Below are positions 22,318 through 33,405 of a DNA stretch of 64,000 nt, piece after piece. The first letter of the stretch is position 1. Every line of letters begins with the position of its first letter. The translations under genes and the position numbers were made by a program. The DNA comes from Craterostigma plantagineum. Taxonomy: Eukaryota > Streptophyta > Magnoliopsida > Lamiales > Linderniaceae. The stretch covers positions 6,758,001 through 6,822,000 of the forward strand of contig JAPQWV010000001.1 of the NCBI GenBank assembly GCA_027422505.1. The letters run 5' to 3'. The notes under the pieces are model-generated. The model made no database searches. It worked only from the letters and a program-made list of their open reading frames with translations, and was not told the DNA's origin.

Positions 22318-24316
22318 CTAATGACATCGTACTCTTCGCTTGAAGACCCAATAATTATACTCCTCCTCCCAATCGACTCTAAAAATATGTGAAACCTTGA
22401 CTTCATCATCACTTGATTTTGGCGCCCTCAGTATAAACACAAACTTCGACATCAGACGATTATTAACGTAATCTTCTAGTAGGAATGGTCCATCATCTCC
22501 ACCCTATAATATTGTCCAAAAAATAAGTTTAAGACCCATGGAAAAATTGAACCGTGAAAGGATTTATACCTCAATGTAAATCTGCTCTAATTCCGATGCT
22601 GATATGCCTAATATGACCTTAGCATGGTCATTCCAGCATGTCAACTGTTTGGAACCAGATTTTTCACTAATTGTTGTCTTTAATATATATCTGTAGGTCA
22701 AACAATAACTTTGCAATAAAAATTAAGGAGATACGAATTTTATTATGATCACATACGTGCATTTATATGTCGAACGAAGTGAGTACCTCGGGATAGTGTG
22801 TGTAACCAACCTATTGCAAGGTATGCAATAACCATCCGCGACCTTGTTTACCTTACAGAGCAGACACGATTCGTACCATATTGTCGCCATTTCTATATGA
22901 GTTATACATGCGCATACACGAAAGCACCGAACCTGCATAAAAATAATATATTATATTATTAACATGATATGACGAATACTTTATTTCGCGGATAAAGTAA
23001 GGGAATATTACGTTCTCAATGACACGGTAATCATTTAAGTTGATTGGAACAGCATCAAGCAAGCTGTGTAATTGATGTAGAGTGTTTCCCCGTCTTTGAT
23101 TCAATAAAATATGGTTTCGTGCAATAGTATCCCAATGATACCTGACAAACAATAATGATTTAGTGTAGCAATATGCAAAGGGAATAATGATTAACAAAAT
23201 TATAAGAACATAACATACCATAAACGGATCTTATGGGTCTCGTCAATGTGTGGATCGACAAAAACTCTGCTAAATCTTGTTGTGTTTAGATACGCACCTA
23301 AAGCGGTTATCATATTAAAAAATACGTTGCAGAATGAAAAGAAATTTGTGATATATAACATGTGAAAGAAATTCCTCTAAACATGTTATAAATTGTTGTA
23401 CTAACCATCGAAATTCTTTACTTCAACTCTCGATACTGCCAGAATCTGAATCTTTCTTGCATCAAATAAAAGTTTATAATCTCCACTCGTGGCAAAGTTT
23501 CCCCATAGTGATACCTTCATTACATTTGTGCTGCAAAAAAAATTATCATCAAATTATTTTAATTGGAACAACATTATTATTGGGATATTCGACGTATTAC
23601 AGGAGTACCTCATGTCACAAATTAAGATGTTTCGAACGTGAGTTTCGACAACCGTGCCATTCTTTTTCTTGAAACTAACATTTTCCAAATCACCAACATA
23701 AACCACAAAGCCAATCGCATCGGCAACGAATGTTGAAAGAAAATCTGATTAATAATGTTTAGTGACTACTTGGAAAAATAAAATGAGGATTACTCACCAA
23801 CTAAGTGGTCCTTGTGCGTGGCATACTGATGAATTCTACTTAGTTGATCAAACCGAAAGTTGTGTAGAGGGACATCATCATCAATGCTTGTTCGTGTATC
23901 CACAATTTTGGTATTTCGATGAAAATTCAACCTCATTCCGCACAGGCCAATCCAAATCTGAAGCAGCGTCCACGCTTAAATCATTAATGCAATACACGGT
24001 CCCTACTTTCAGAATATGAAGATATTTGTCAATATCATCATCGTATAAAGTTACTTGTATTTCCGTTCCCTGAAAAAAAAATGGTTAATAGATAACACAA
24101 ATAGAAGAGCCTTGAATGATAAATTTAAAACTTAAGACTTGCTGAATATAAATTTCATACCTCAACATCAATGAAGATAAAATTCTGTACCCTAAACTCT
24201 TTATTGGATCGTACTCGAGTATGAAGATCGCAACGCCACAATAAACGCCCACGCAAATGCCACGTATAATTGTATGGGCATATTTGTCTAACTGGTTTGT
24301 ATGTTAGATGTGCCAT
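22318..24316 (-). pseudogene. Helitron-encoded RPA1-like protein, nine exons, one frameshift
   Basis: Exons by GT-AG signals and frame continuity: 24316-24161, 24069-23798, 23744-23609, 23530-23406, 23297-23219, 23141-23013, 22932-22787, 22690-22570 and 22503-22318. The protein opens MAHLTYKPVRQICPYNYTWH. It shows OB-fold segments (HNFRFDQLSRIHQYATHKDH, FVADAIGFVVYVGDLENVSF, MKVSLWGNFATSGDY) and a C-terminal zinc-ribbon OB fold (ESCLLCKVNKVADGYCIPC). Plant Helitrons carry such replication protein A large-subunit homologues, thought to protect single-stranded DNA during rolling-circle transposition. In exon 2, near 23930, one extra base separates DLDWPVRN from MRLNFHRNTKIVDT, so the frame is broken; all splice sites look intact. 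Confidence 0.8.
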
Positions 24317-24454
24317 CTGCAATTATTAAAACAATTTATTGTAGAGTTAATTATATAATATATAAATATTTTAAGATATTAAGCATAAGATTAATACAAA
24401 CTTAAAAAAATGTTTTTAAAACCAAAAGATTGAAATTTCAAATAATACTGTTCA

Positions 24455-27400
24455 TTACATGCTGGATATAACTTCATTGTACACAACATTCTTGGTAATG
24501 TTTTCTGGCAAATCGTTCTTGTTGCGTATTAGAATCTTGAGCCCACTTGGTGATGTGACACGGGAAAGCGCAACATAAAGTTGACCGTGGCTGAAGACGG
24601 GATTTGGAAGATATAAACCAACCGCATTCAACGTCTGTCCCTGACTTTTATTTATCGTCATTGCAAATGCCAATTTGATAGGAAACTGTCTTCGTCTTAT
24701 GGCAAAACACGTATCTTGGTTCGAAGGTGATAGATCAATCCGTGGTATGAGTACATTCTCTCCCGTCTTTGGCCCCGATATTACTTTTGCTTCAATCACC
24801 TTATCTCCTAGCTTGTAAATAACCAATCGTGTTCCGTTACATAAACCAATCGATTGGTTCATGTTACGCAATAAGATGACAGGTGCTCCTACTTTTAGTT
24901 CTAAACAATGGTTGGGAAGGCCCGCAAAATTTGTAGAATGTAGCAACTCTATAGGATTCATTTCTTCCACCGACTCATCAGATTCTGATGAACATATCCT
25001 ATCCGAACTTAAATAATTGCGAGAACTTCCTGGAAGCATTGATACTATCATAGAATTGATACTATCAACATCACTATTGGTGGGCGCTAATATTGCCCGT
25101 TCCTTTAGATAAACCAAATCGGAATACCTTGTTGTAAGGTCTTCGTAAGTTGCGGAGATTAACGTTTCGATCCCTCGAGCATCATCTTTTATTACGTACT
25201 CCATCGGAATATCAATCCAATTTGGCTCTCCATTGCGTGTTACAGATCTTCCAGGATATCTACCATCCCCTATTTCTAAGATCCATTTACTGAATTGTGT
25301 CATTCTCTGTAAATATTCACTGGAAATATCACCACCGAAAAGGCGCATGTTTATTTCTAACTTCATTAATCGACAGTTGCCCCAAAATTTGCACAGTGCA
25401 AAGTAGCTGCGACAATTGATTCTCGACCACCACTTGCGACGACTGGTAATATTTGCCTGAAGTCGCCTCCTAGTACAAATAGTTTTCCACCAAACGGCAA
25501 ATAATTGTCACAAATATCCCTAAAGTGACGATCAACGGCCTCAAATGCGAGTCGATTGGTCATAGGAGCCTCATCCCAAATTATCAACGACGCGAGTCGA
25601 ATTAATTCAGCCCGGGGTGATGTTTTCTCAAATGAGCAAACGGAATTCTCAGCAGGATTTAGTGGTATCTTAAACGTAGAATGAGCAGTTTTACCACCAG
25701 GCAATAATAAGGCGGCAATTCCCGACGACGCAACTGCAATAACAACCTGTCTTTCGGACCTAATTTTGATATAAGAGTATTCCATAAGTAGGTCTTACTT
25801 GTTCCGCCACTACCATAAACGAAGAATAAGCCACCACGATTTTGTATGTGAGCCCCCATAATTGTAGAAAATACTCTATATTGATCTGCATTTAGCCCCC
25901 GAGCAAGACGATCGTAATTTTCCATCTCTATTGATGTATCATAATCGAGTTCGTCTCTTATCAATCGATTGGTGGCGCATTGAGCATCTTCTAATGATGG
26001 TTGCGGCATATGTGGATATTCTTTCAATGACTTGCCATTTTTGTTGAGAATATGTTCAATCTCGAGAATACCCAAATTGCGTCGTTCTTCGTCTGAGAGG
26101 CGCAATTCGAAATTATTATACTGACGTCGTATCATGTGCTCAATATCATCAGTCATACTTGACCAATGTGTTTCCCATAGTCTTGTTGGATCGGCTACTT
26201 CGGTGAACATCAATATGGAGCAAAACATGTTTCTAAGTTGTGCACCAGTTGTCCAAGTAGATGCTTCTGTTAAAGCGTCATGCCATTCGTTGTTATCGTC
26301 GAGCATGCCTAATTGAAGACATGCCGCCTGAAAGGTCGGTTGTACTACCCCCCTCACCGTTCGTATGTCCTCATATGACACTGCACCACGAACTTTCGTA
26401 AGGAGCATCCTGAGATAGTAACGCTCACCAGCATTTGGATGCGTAAAAGGTAGTCTTCCTATCGACACTCTTTGTTGTCTTTTTTTCCATAATTTACTTC
26501 GACGATCCCAAACCCATTCGGTTGGAAATTCCGAATATGTCAAAGATCGAGCTTCTTGATACCGCCTATTTGCCTCAAACCACATTGTCAACATGGTGTT
26601 TTGAGGCTGATTAATTACGTCATGTAGATCATCGTTGTCATGGAAGACAACGTTTTGATCGTCTGGCAAATGAAACTGCAATCTTTCAACAGACGGATAT
26701 TGATGTTGTAGATCAAAATAAAAAATCCTCCAACTTGCTTCTATGGCTGACACGTAACGACAATCCAAATATTGCTTAATTTCATCTACACGCTGTGGTT
26801 GTGCCCCAAAATTGTTGTTTCGATCGCCGCTATCTTCAATGACAAATGTAGCTCGATCATGGCCTTTGTGTATGTACTTATATAAGTACTTAACCACGCT
26901 TCGAACGGCTACGCGCTCAACATTTATGTGTGCATCATATTTGACGCACAAATCTCTATTGAAGGGGACTACCCATCTGTTATCTATTTCTCGACCATTT
27001 GGTAAAGTTGTTACGGAAGTTCTTCTACGCATGTACTGCACGAAGCTTCGATCATCAACAACCGTCTCAGCGCAAAATTTTTTCGGATAATGCTTTGAGC
27101 ACTTTCCATCAACTAAGCATGGACCACATGGTCCATGTATCATAAACTTGGTGACTGTTTGATATGCAAGAGGATCATTGTGTTCATCAGGGATTTCAGC
27201 ACTGATGAATTTATTGACATCCTCTACACATGTGGGCTTATCATTTGCACTCACCGTGAGTAGTATATGCGCATGAGGCAATCCGCGTTTTTGGAATTCA
27301 ACAACATATAACTCTGCATTATTTTTAGATGTGTTAGCAAAATTCAATAACTAAAAATTAAAGAATTATAAATATAGAAAGTTACCAGCAATAAGGGTTC

Positions 27401-29007
27401 CAAACATTCGTCTGTCCTTCAAATCACGGAACAATTCCTTCATTTTTAGTCTAAAAACTCGAGCCGCAATGTCTGGACGATCTTCAACACGCTCATGCAG
27501 AAGCAGCTCTCTAGTTATTTCAGGCCAATTCGGATTACAGGTGAAAGTGATAAAAAAAATCAGGAGGACCCATTGTACGACAAATTGCAACTGCGTCCTG
27601 ATAATGTTGAATCATATTGCGTGGTCCACCGGTAAATGAGGAAGGCAGTATATACTTTCTTCCAACAGACGTTGCATTAACATCACCGCTTGAAACAGCA
27701 TCTTGAAGCCCTCTGTACAATTCTGTACGCAAGCGTCCTTGGTTACATTTGACGTAAAGAAGACGATATTGCTCAATAGCACAATATGCGTCAACAATAA
27801 ACTGTTGGTACAATCGACCGCCTCTAATTAAGCTATCACCATCCTCCTCCCTGTTTTGCATTCGGAATGCATAAAACTGTCTCATCGAAACTTTAACCCT
27901 TGAAGTACTCGAAGAGATTATTGGTATGTCGACTGACCAACCATCTGTTCCATAAGGAAATAGCAATGGATATTGGAGAGGCATATAAGCAGGATGAGTC
28001 TCATTTATCCTCTGTAAAGCACCACTGCATGTCTGTAGAATAACGTCTCTATGTCCCAATTCCTTAGTACAGTCACCAACCAACAAAGCAGCGACTTCAG
28101 TTGATGTTGGACGCGTATATTGTCTGCCTTCTCTTGCTTGGATGATGCGTATACGAAGATTTATATTGTTATGTTGTTCGACCAACATATCTCGAGCACT
28201 CCGGAAAACAGAAACGTAGGGATTTACATGATCGAGCATGTGTTGAAGGTCACGGAGTATATCACCATTTATGTCTGAAGTGGTTGAAGATCCCATAGCA
28301 TTAAAGCGATTGGAAACTTCATTGTCAGTGTCATATATATACAGCTGAGCAAATTTAGGACTGGCACCTGGGTCGGGGAGTAATGACCCGATTCGATGGT
28401 AATTGCTACCACCAATGCGAAACACATAAGGTCCCCTACCATCATTAACACTGTTGTCGATCTGGCCCCCCATTGAAGTGAATGCCAATAATGAATTGTA
28501 CATTCGGATTTTGTCTTTGAAGACTGTCTGTGATAGAAGGGACTGGAGGAATGGTGGTGACACTGGAAGCCTTGGTAGTTGTACTTGACCATTTCCGCAA
28601 CATAAATGAAATCTTGGATTTCTCAAGCTACTGTCTCGAACTTTCTCAGATACCCACATGATGGCATTGCAATTCGGGCACTTTGTATTTCTATGACCAG
28701 TATCTGAGCGTTGCGAGAAAGAACATCTTCTACTTGTGGTAGAAGTTTCTACAAAGTTTTTGTTTTGAATTGAATTACTAAATACTGAAAATATTAACTA
28801 CGAACAAACATTTACAAATTAATAATTTTTACCAGCTTGATTGCGGGTTATAATAGGCTGAATATTAGCAGAATGCCTTCCACGATTATTGCGAAGAACT
28901 GTCTTCCTGAAAGCTCGCGCTTCCCGTTGTAGTGACAATTGATGCATTCGTCTTGCTTGAATATTAATATTTGAAGGGATATTGGATCCGCAATAACGTG
29001 CGTCCAT
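24455..29007 (-). pseudogene. Helitron Rep/PIF1-type helicase (RepHel), frameshifted
   Basis: Exon 1 is 29007-28833, exon 2 is 28748-27386, and exon 3 runs from 27313. Domains in order: a CPNC zinc-binding segment; the Helitron_like_N region (HYQDAVAICRTMGPPDF); the HUH rolling-circle nuclease with GLPHAHILL and the catalytic-Tyr region YLYKYIHKG; then a SF1 PIF1-like helicase with Walker [44 protein letters not shown] and LYVALSRV. Three frame breaks are visible: an extra T in a homopolymer (27552-27559), a lost base near 25766, and one near 25370. Walker A has Ser where the family has Gly (GTSKT for GTGKT). The protein would nick and unwind DNA for rolling-circle transposition, but this copy cannot make it. 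Confidence 0.88.
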
Positions 29008-29830
29008 AGTTATGTTACAGTTATTGACAATCTACGAATTAAGGCATTAGCAATTAGTAAGGGAAACAAAACTAATGACGAAAATATGCTAACGTGTTTT
29101 CTATTAGGGAAAAATGTGCCTTATATGGAATGCTCATTGTATCTTATAGCATAAAAGAAATTGAGAAGATAAAAAGCAATGATAACAGTCATATTAATTG
29201 TTGTTGAAATTACCTCCCAAAGCTGTCCTTTTTAAAATTTGTTGATAGTCCAAGTTGATTCCTAATACCTACATATTTTAAGTTGAAGTACAGTGTAATG
29301 TTAATATTTAAGAGTCAAAAGTATTTGCTGGCAACATTACCTTTTGAAAATCGAAGATTTTTGAAAAATCTCACAGATAGTCGAAGTTGATTCTTAATAC
29401 CTGCATATTTAATATGTGAGTGTCAAACGTTGGGTAAAGGAACATTAAATGAAGGCCAGAAGTAATCACAACTGTAGACATACAATAAGATTGAAAATTT
29501 ATGGAAAAAAACTCAATAATTGGCTTAGTAAATGAAATTCGAATAAAATCAATTGATAAAAGAGCACATGAGGAACTTATATTGGAACTTAATGAGTGCG
29601 CGCACTTGTATTGTAAATATTTTAGTTAAAAATTCAGTTTACATACACATGAAAGAAATCAAAGGGCATATGAGTACAACAAATATAAGGTATAGTATAT
29701 ATATCGTCGAAATTGATTCTTAAGATATGCGCATCTACATTTGTAGTACGGTGTAATGAAAGTATTTGAGAGTCAAATATTTTAATAAAAAAAATCAGTT
29801 TACATATGCATTATATAAATCGTATGCAGA
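29008..29830. other. 5' non-coding part of the RepHel Helitron, first section
   Basis: AT-rich, with short direct repeats around a TCGAAGTTGATTCTTAA motif (29250-29730). No gene recognised. Confidence 0.45.
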
Positions 29831-30318
29831 TAGGGGTGTTCAAAAGTCGGGTTAACCGAATTACCGAACCGAAAACCGAAAATTCGGTACGAACCGAACC
29901 GACTGAAGAGCTTCGGCTCGGTTTTTGGTTCTTAAAAATGGTTAACCGAAATTTTCGGTTTTTTTGGTTCGGTAATTCGGTTAATCGAATTAAAACCGAA
30001 AACCGAAAATTAATAAATTAAGTAATATATATTTAATAAATTAAGTAATATATATTTATTTTAATTAATTAATATGTATTTAATAAATCAATGAATATAT
30101 ATTTAATAAATTAATTAAAATATATAAATAATTCGGTTTTGGTATTATAATATTAATTTTTTAATTTTTTTTTAAATATTTGTTTTTCGGTCGATAACCG
30201 AAACCGAAACGAAAAAATCCGCTTTTAACCGAAACCGAACCGAGTAAATTAGGTTCGATTTTCGGTAACCGAGTTGTTGTTTCGGTTCGGTTCGGTTTTT
30301 ACCGAATGAACACCCTTA
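29831..30318. mobile_element. hAT-type MITE nested in the Helitron (488 bp)
   Basis: Ends are TAGGGGTGTTCA and TGAACACCCTTA, flanked by TATGCAGA (29823-29830) and TAGGCAGA (30319-30326), an 8-bp duplication with one mismatch. The inner ends are rich in GGTTCGGTTTT and AACCGAAACCGAA words that pair with each other. No ORF. Confidence 0.78.
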
Positions 30319-31357
30319 TAGGCAGATGCAAAACATATCCTCCGCAGTAACGTATAACCGAAGGACCACATATTTCGAGTAAAACACTATCTTAGTAAAC
30401 AAAAAAGAAAAAAGCACACAAAATAGTAATATATACAGCACAGTGACAAACCTTAATCGCATTGAGAAGGTTCAGCCCTATCTTCCGGATTCAAAGCTAC
30501 AGATATAAAAGATAAGGAATTAGTAAAAGCTTTAAGACACTTAATGAAATACAACGTAAAGCTCTGAATTAGAGTCGAAGATAACTCCTTCGAGGTAAAG
30601 TTTGTGCATCCCATCCTCATAAACAATCGCTATCCCATCCCAGGTGCAACATCGACATTACAGTAAAATACCTACATTGTAAAGAAAGAATTTTCAAAGG
30701 CCAAACGACGCTAATTACACCATTCAGAACTTCGTGAATTTTTTTCGGTTCCTTACTACAACGTTCTGGCACTTAATTTTCCGTATCTTTTAGAGGACAA
30801 CCATGAGCTTTATTCATGTCATTTTCTGCAAATATTTGAAGCATCATAATAAACACCTGCAACGGAAACGAAAAATATCTAAAAAATACAATGCATATGA
30901 GAAATTTAGTAACCTTATAATCGGACAGTTTTACATTGGAAAGTGTTTCTACCATGAGAACTCTCCATGAATTTGCGCAGAACCAGTTGTTTGATCTCCG
31001 TGCCCAATCAGGTGAAACCTACATGGAACTTGGAACGTGGGCTTAATTGTGTACTCATACGTCTTTGAAAACCCGATGAAGTTAAATACATTATGTAAGA
31101 TCAGAGGAGGATGGAGATGCGAAACAATTTGAGTTTAATCTTTTGATGGACGAAGTTGAACATGCTCAGAGGTCTTTCAAGTCTCCTTTTATGAATCGGG
31201 CAGTTTAGCTTTAGTTGCATTGGTGGGAGGTTTTTCCACTCGTTAGTGTCCTCAACGTGAGGTTATTTTTCATTATTTTATTATTTAAGCTAGAATAAAA
31301 AGCAATAGAGACACGTGTCCCCTTCTCAGCAATCCCACATTTCTATTTATATATAAG
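30319..31357. other. 5' non-coding part of the RepHel Helitron, second section
   Basis: No gene recognised. GACACGTGTCCCC at 31311-31323 is part of the conserved Helitron 5' region also present at 15479-15491. Confidence 0.45.
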
Positions 31358-31753
31358 ATTATATATATGATTGCATCGTGAAATTACCCCAAACCAATTC
31401 TATATTAAATTTAAAAATAAAAAGGAAAATTGAATTTGAACATGAAAAATTGGTCCAAGGCAATAACTAACAACAAGTCGGTCACATGGGAATTAAAAGC
31501 TAGGGTGATATCCATTTCATGTATATGCGCATAAAACGGTTTGTTTATTAACCCCACTAAGCTTGAAAAGAAAAGGCGAAAATTGAGAACAACGTAACGA
31601 AGAGAGGTGACCACCAAATTTAAATTATTAAAGAAAATAAAATAATTAATTGCAGAGTAAAGTTTAAACATAAGTGTGACCACTCCTTAAAATTGTAATA
31701 AATTAACTACATATTCAAGTTTAAACACAAGTGTGACCACAAAGTTTCCAGCT

Positions 31754-31954
31754 GCCGATGAGCCCTTAGCTCTACTGGTTGAGGGGGAGGTGCCTGGAGT
31801 CATGTTGGGGGAGGTCCTGGGTTCGAACCTCCACCCTGTGACATTTCTCCAGGCCTGCCCACATGGGCCCAGACATGTGCGATTGAACTGGTCGGCCCGT
31901 TTAGCAGGTAGTGGGTCGGCCCCGGGGTTTCACCATCGGCTTTCCCCGGTTACC

Positions 31955-31978
<24 letters not shown>
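31754..31978 (+). mobile_element. tRNA-derived SINE
   Basis: A pol III A box (TAGCTCTACTGG, 31767-31778) and B box (GGTTCGAACC, 31820-31829) lie 50 bp apart. A body of about 200 bp ends in a run of A. A perfect 13-bp target duplication AAAGTTTCCAGCT flanks the element (31741-31753 and 31979-31991). SINEs move with LINE machinery. The long pure poly(A) and perfect duplication mean a recent insertion. Confidence 0.9.
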
Positions 31979-31986
<8 letters not shown>

Positions 31987-32333
31987 CAGCTAAAATATTT
32001 GGCATATGTGTGCGTGCCATCCAAGTTGGTCGGACCGATTGATTAATGTGTCACGTTATATGTTTCATGTCCACGTACGTTGAATATTTATTGTACGGAA
32101 AAATTCTACGCGTATTTATATATACTAGCATGCCGACTGCCGTGGCCGCACGTTGTGCGGCTACGAGAAAGCTTCAACCCGGGAAAAAAAACCTTACAAA
32201 CAGAGTGGAAATTGTACAAACAATAGGGCATAACATCAGCGACGTAAATTGAGGTCGGAATTTTTTTTACTGTGCTGAAGCTTCACCAGCATGGACCCGA
32301 GGACCTAGTTGCACGTTTAATGAAGAAATTGAT

Positions 32334-33405
32334 TGATATGGAGCTAACCCAATCAACAAGATTTATATGTGTGGGAAAGGGAAATTCATATAGCCGGAGA
32401 ATCGATAAAGTTATGTGCATAAGGTGCTTATTGAAAGAGAGAATGAAAGGGACGTGTTTGGGACTTGTGGGGGACGTATGTGTGGTATTGGGACGTATTG
32501 GGGAAGTCGGGACGTGTTTGGGGACCTGTTTGGGACATTGGGGACCTGTTTGGGACATGTTGAGATGTGTTTGGGACGCTGGGGACCTGTCTGGGACATG
32601 TTGAGATGTGTCTGGGACATTGGGGACCTGTCTGGGACATGTTGGATGTGTTTGGGACATTGGGGACCTGTTTGGGGACGTAGAACATACTTGGGGACGT
32701 ATTGGGACGTGCTTGTTTGCAAAGGACATAAAAGGGGGACGTAAAACAGAAAGAACACAAGAAGTACGTGGTTCGGATCTTTGCAGATCCTACGTCCACG
32801 GGCGCTCTGAAACCTCTTTTCACTATACTTGAAGATTTACACACTCAAGCTACTTCTTCCTCACTTTTCTCTCAAGAACACATAAGAAATTAGCTAAGGG
32901 GACGTCAAAAGTGCTGTGTTTGGTATAGAGAGAGAATTTCTAAGTGTTACAGTGTGTTGGAATGAGAATCGTTGTGAAAATGGTGAAGTCCCCTTTATAT
33001 AGGAGGCTCTTGGGTATTGCCTGAAGGTACGTCCCTAGCTCCTGGTTATTGCCTGGAGGTCTCTCCCGAGGTCCGTGGTGACATGACCATCTGGGACAAT
33101 GTGAGGAGCAGTGTAGGACATATATCAACAGTTATAGCTCTGTCCTGTCCCATCAGTCACGTCCTCCTCAGCTTTTACCTTTATAAAGCGTACTGAAGAA
33201 GCTTCATTTCTCCTGGGGCACTACCAGCTGGTTCCTCAGGTTCCTAGTTCCTTCAGCTCCTGTTGTTAGTTCCCCAGGCCTGTCGCAGGTCCCCGCATGC
33301 CCTATTTTTTCTTCTTTTTTCTACTAAGTGTTAATTTCCCAATTTATGGGCCTACTGGGCCTTTATTTATTAATTTCTCGGGCCCATCTATTTTAGTCCA
33401 CATCA
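32334..33405 (-). repeat. LTR of the LARD (left), with internal minisatellite
   Basis: 1072 bp. At about 32500-32700 it holds a tandem repeat of a unit near 41 bp built from GGGGACCTGTCTGGGACATG and GTTTGGGACATT pieces. All frames through this repeat stay open and give Pro/Ser/Thr-rich translations that are not genes. Confidence 0.88.

Larger units (their letters stand above)
22135..31358 (-). mobile_element. RepHel Helitron with RPA gene (9224 bp), degenerate
   Basis: Read on the minus strand, the 5' end at 31358 is TCTTATATATAAATAGAAAT after an A. The 3' end at 22135 is the hairpin CCCGTGCATTGCACGGG followed by AAAAAGCTAG and T. The element encodes a Rep/helicase (29007-24455) and an RPA-like single-strand DNA-binding protein (24316-22318), the standard gene pair of plant autonomous Helitrons. 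Frameshifts in both genes and a changed Walker A motif show that this copy is no longer active. A hAT MITE is nested at 29831-30318. Its ends match the gene-capturing Helitron at 11771-15525. Confidence 0.88.

Noticed and set aside
32283..32844. Several overlapping Pro/Ser/Thr-rich open frames on both strands, repeated at 38289-38819
   Set aside because: They are translations of a minisatellite inside the LARD LTRs. All frames are open because the repeat unit lacks stops.
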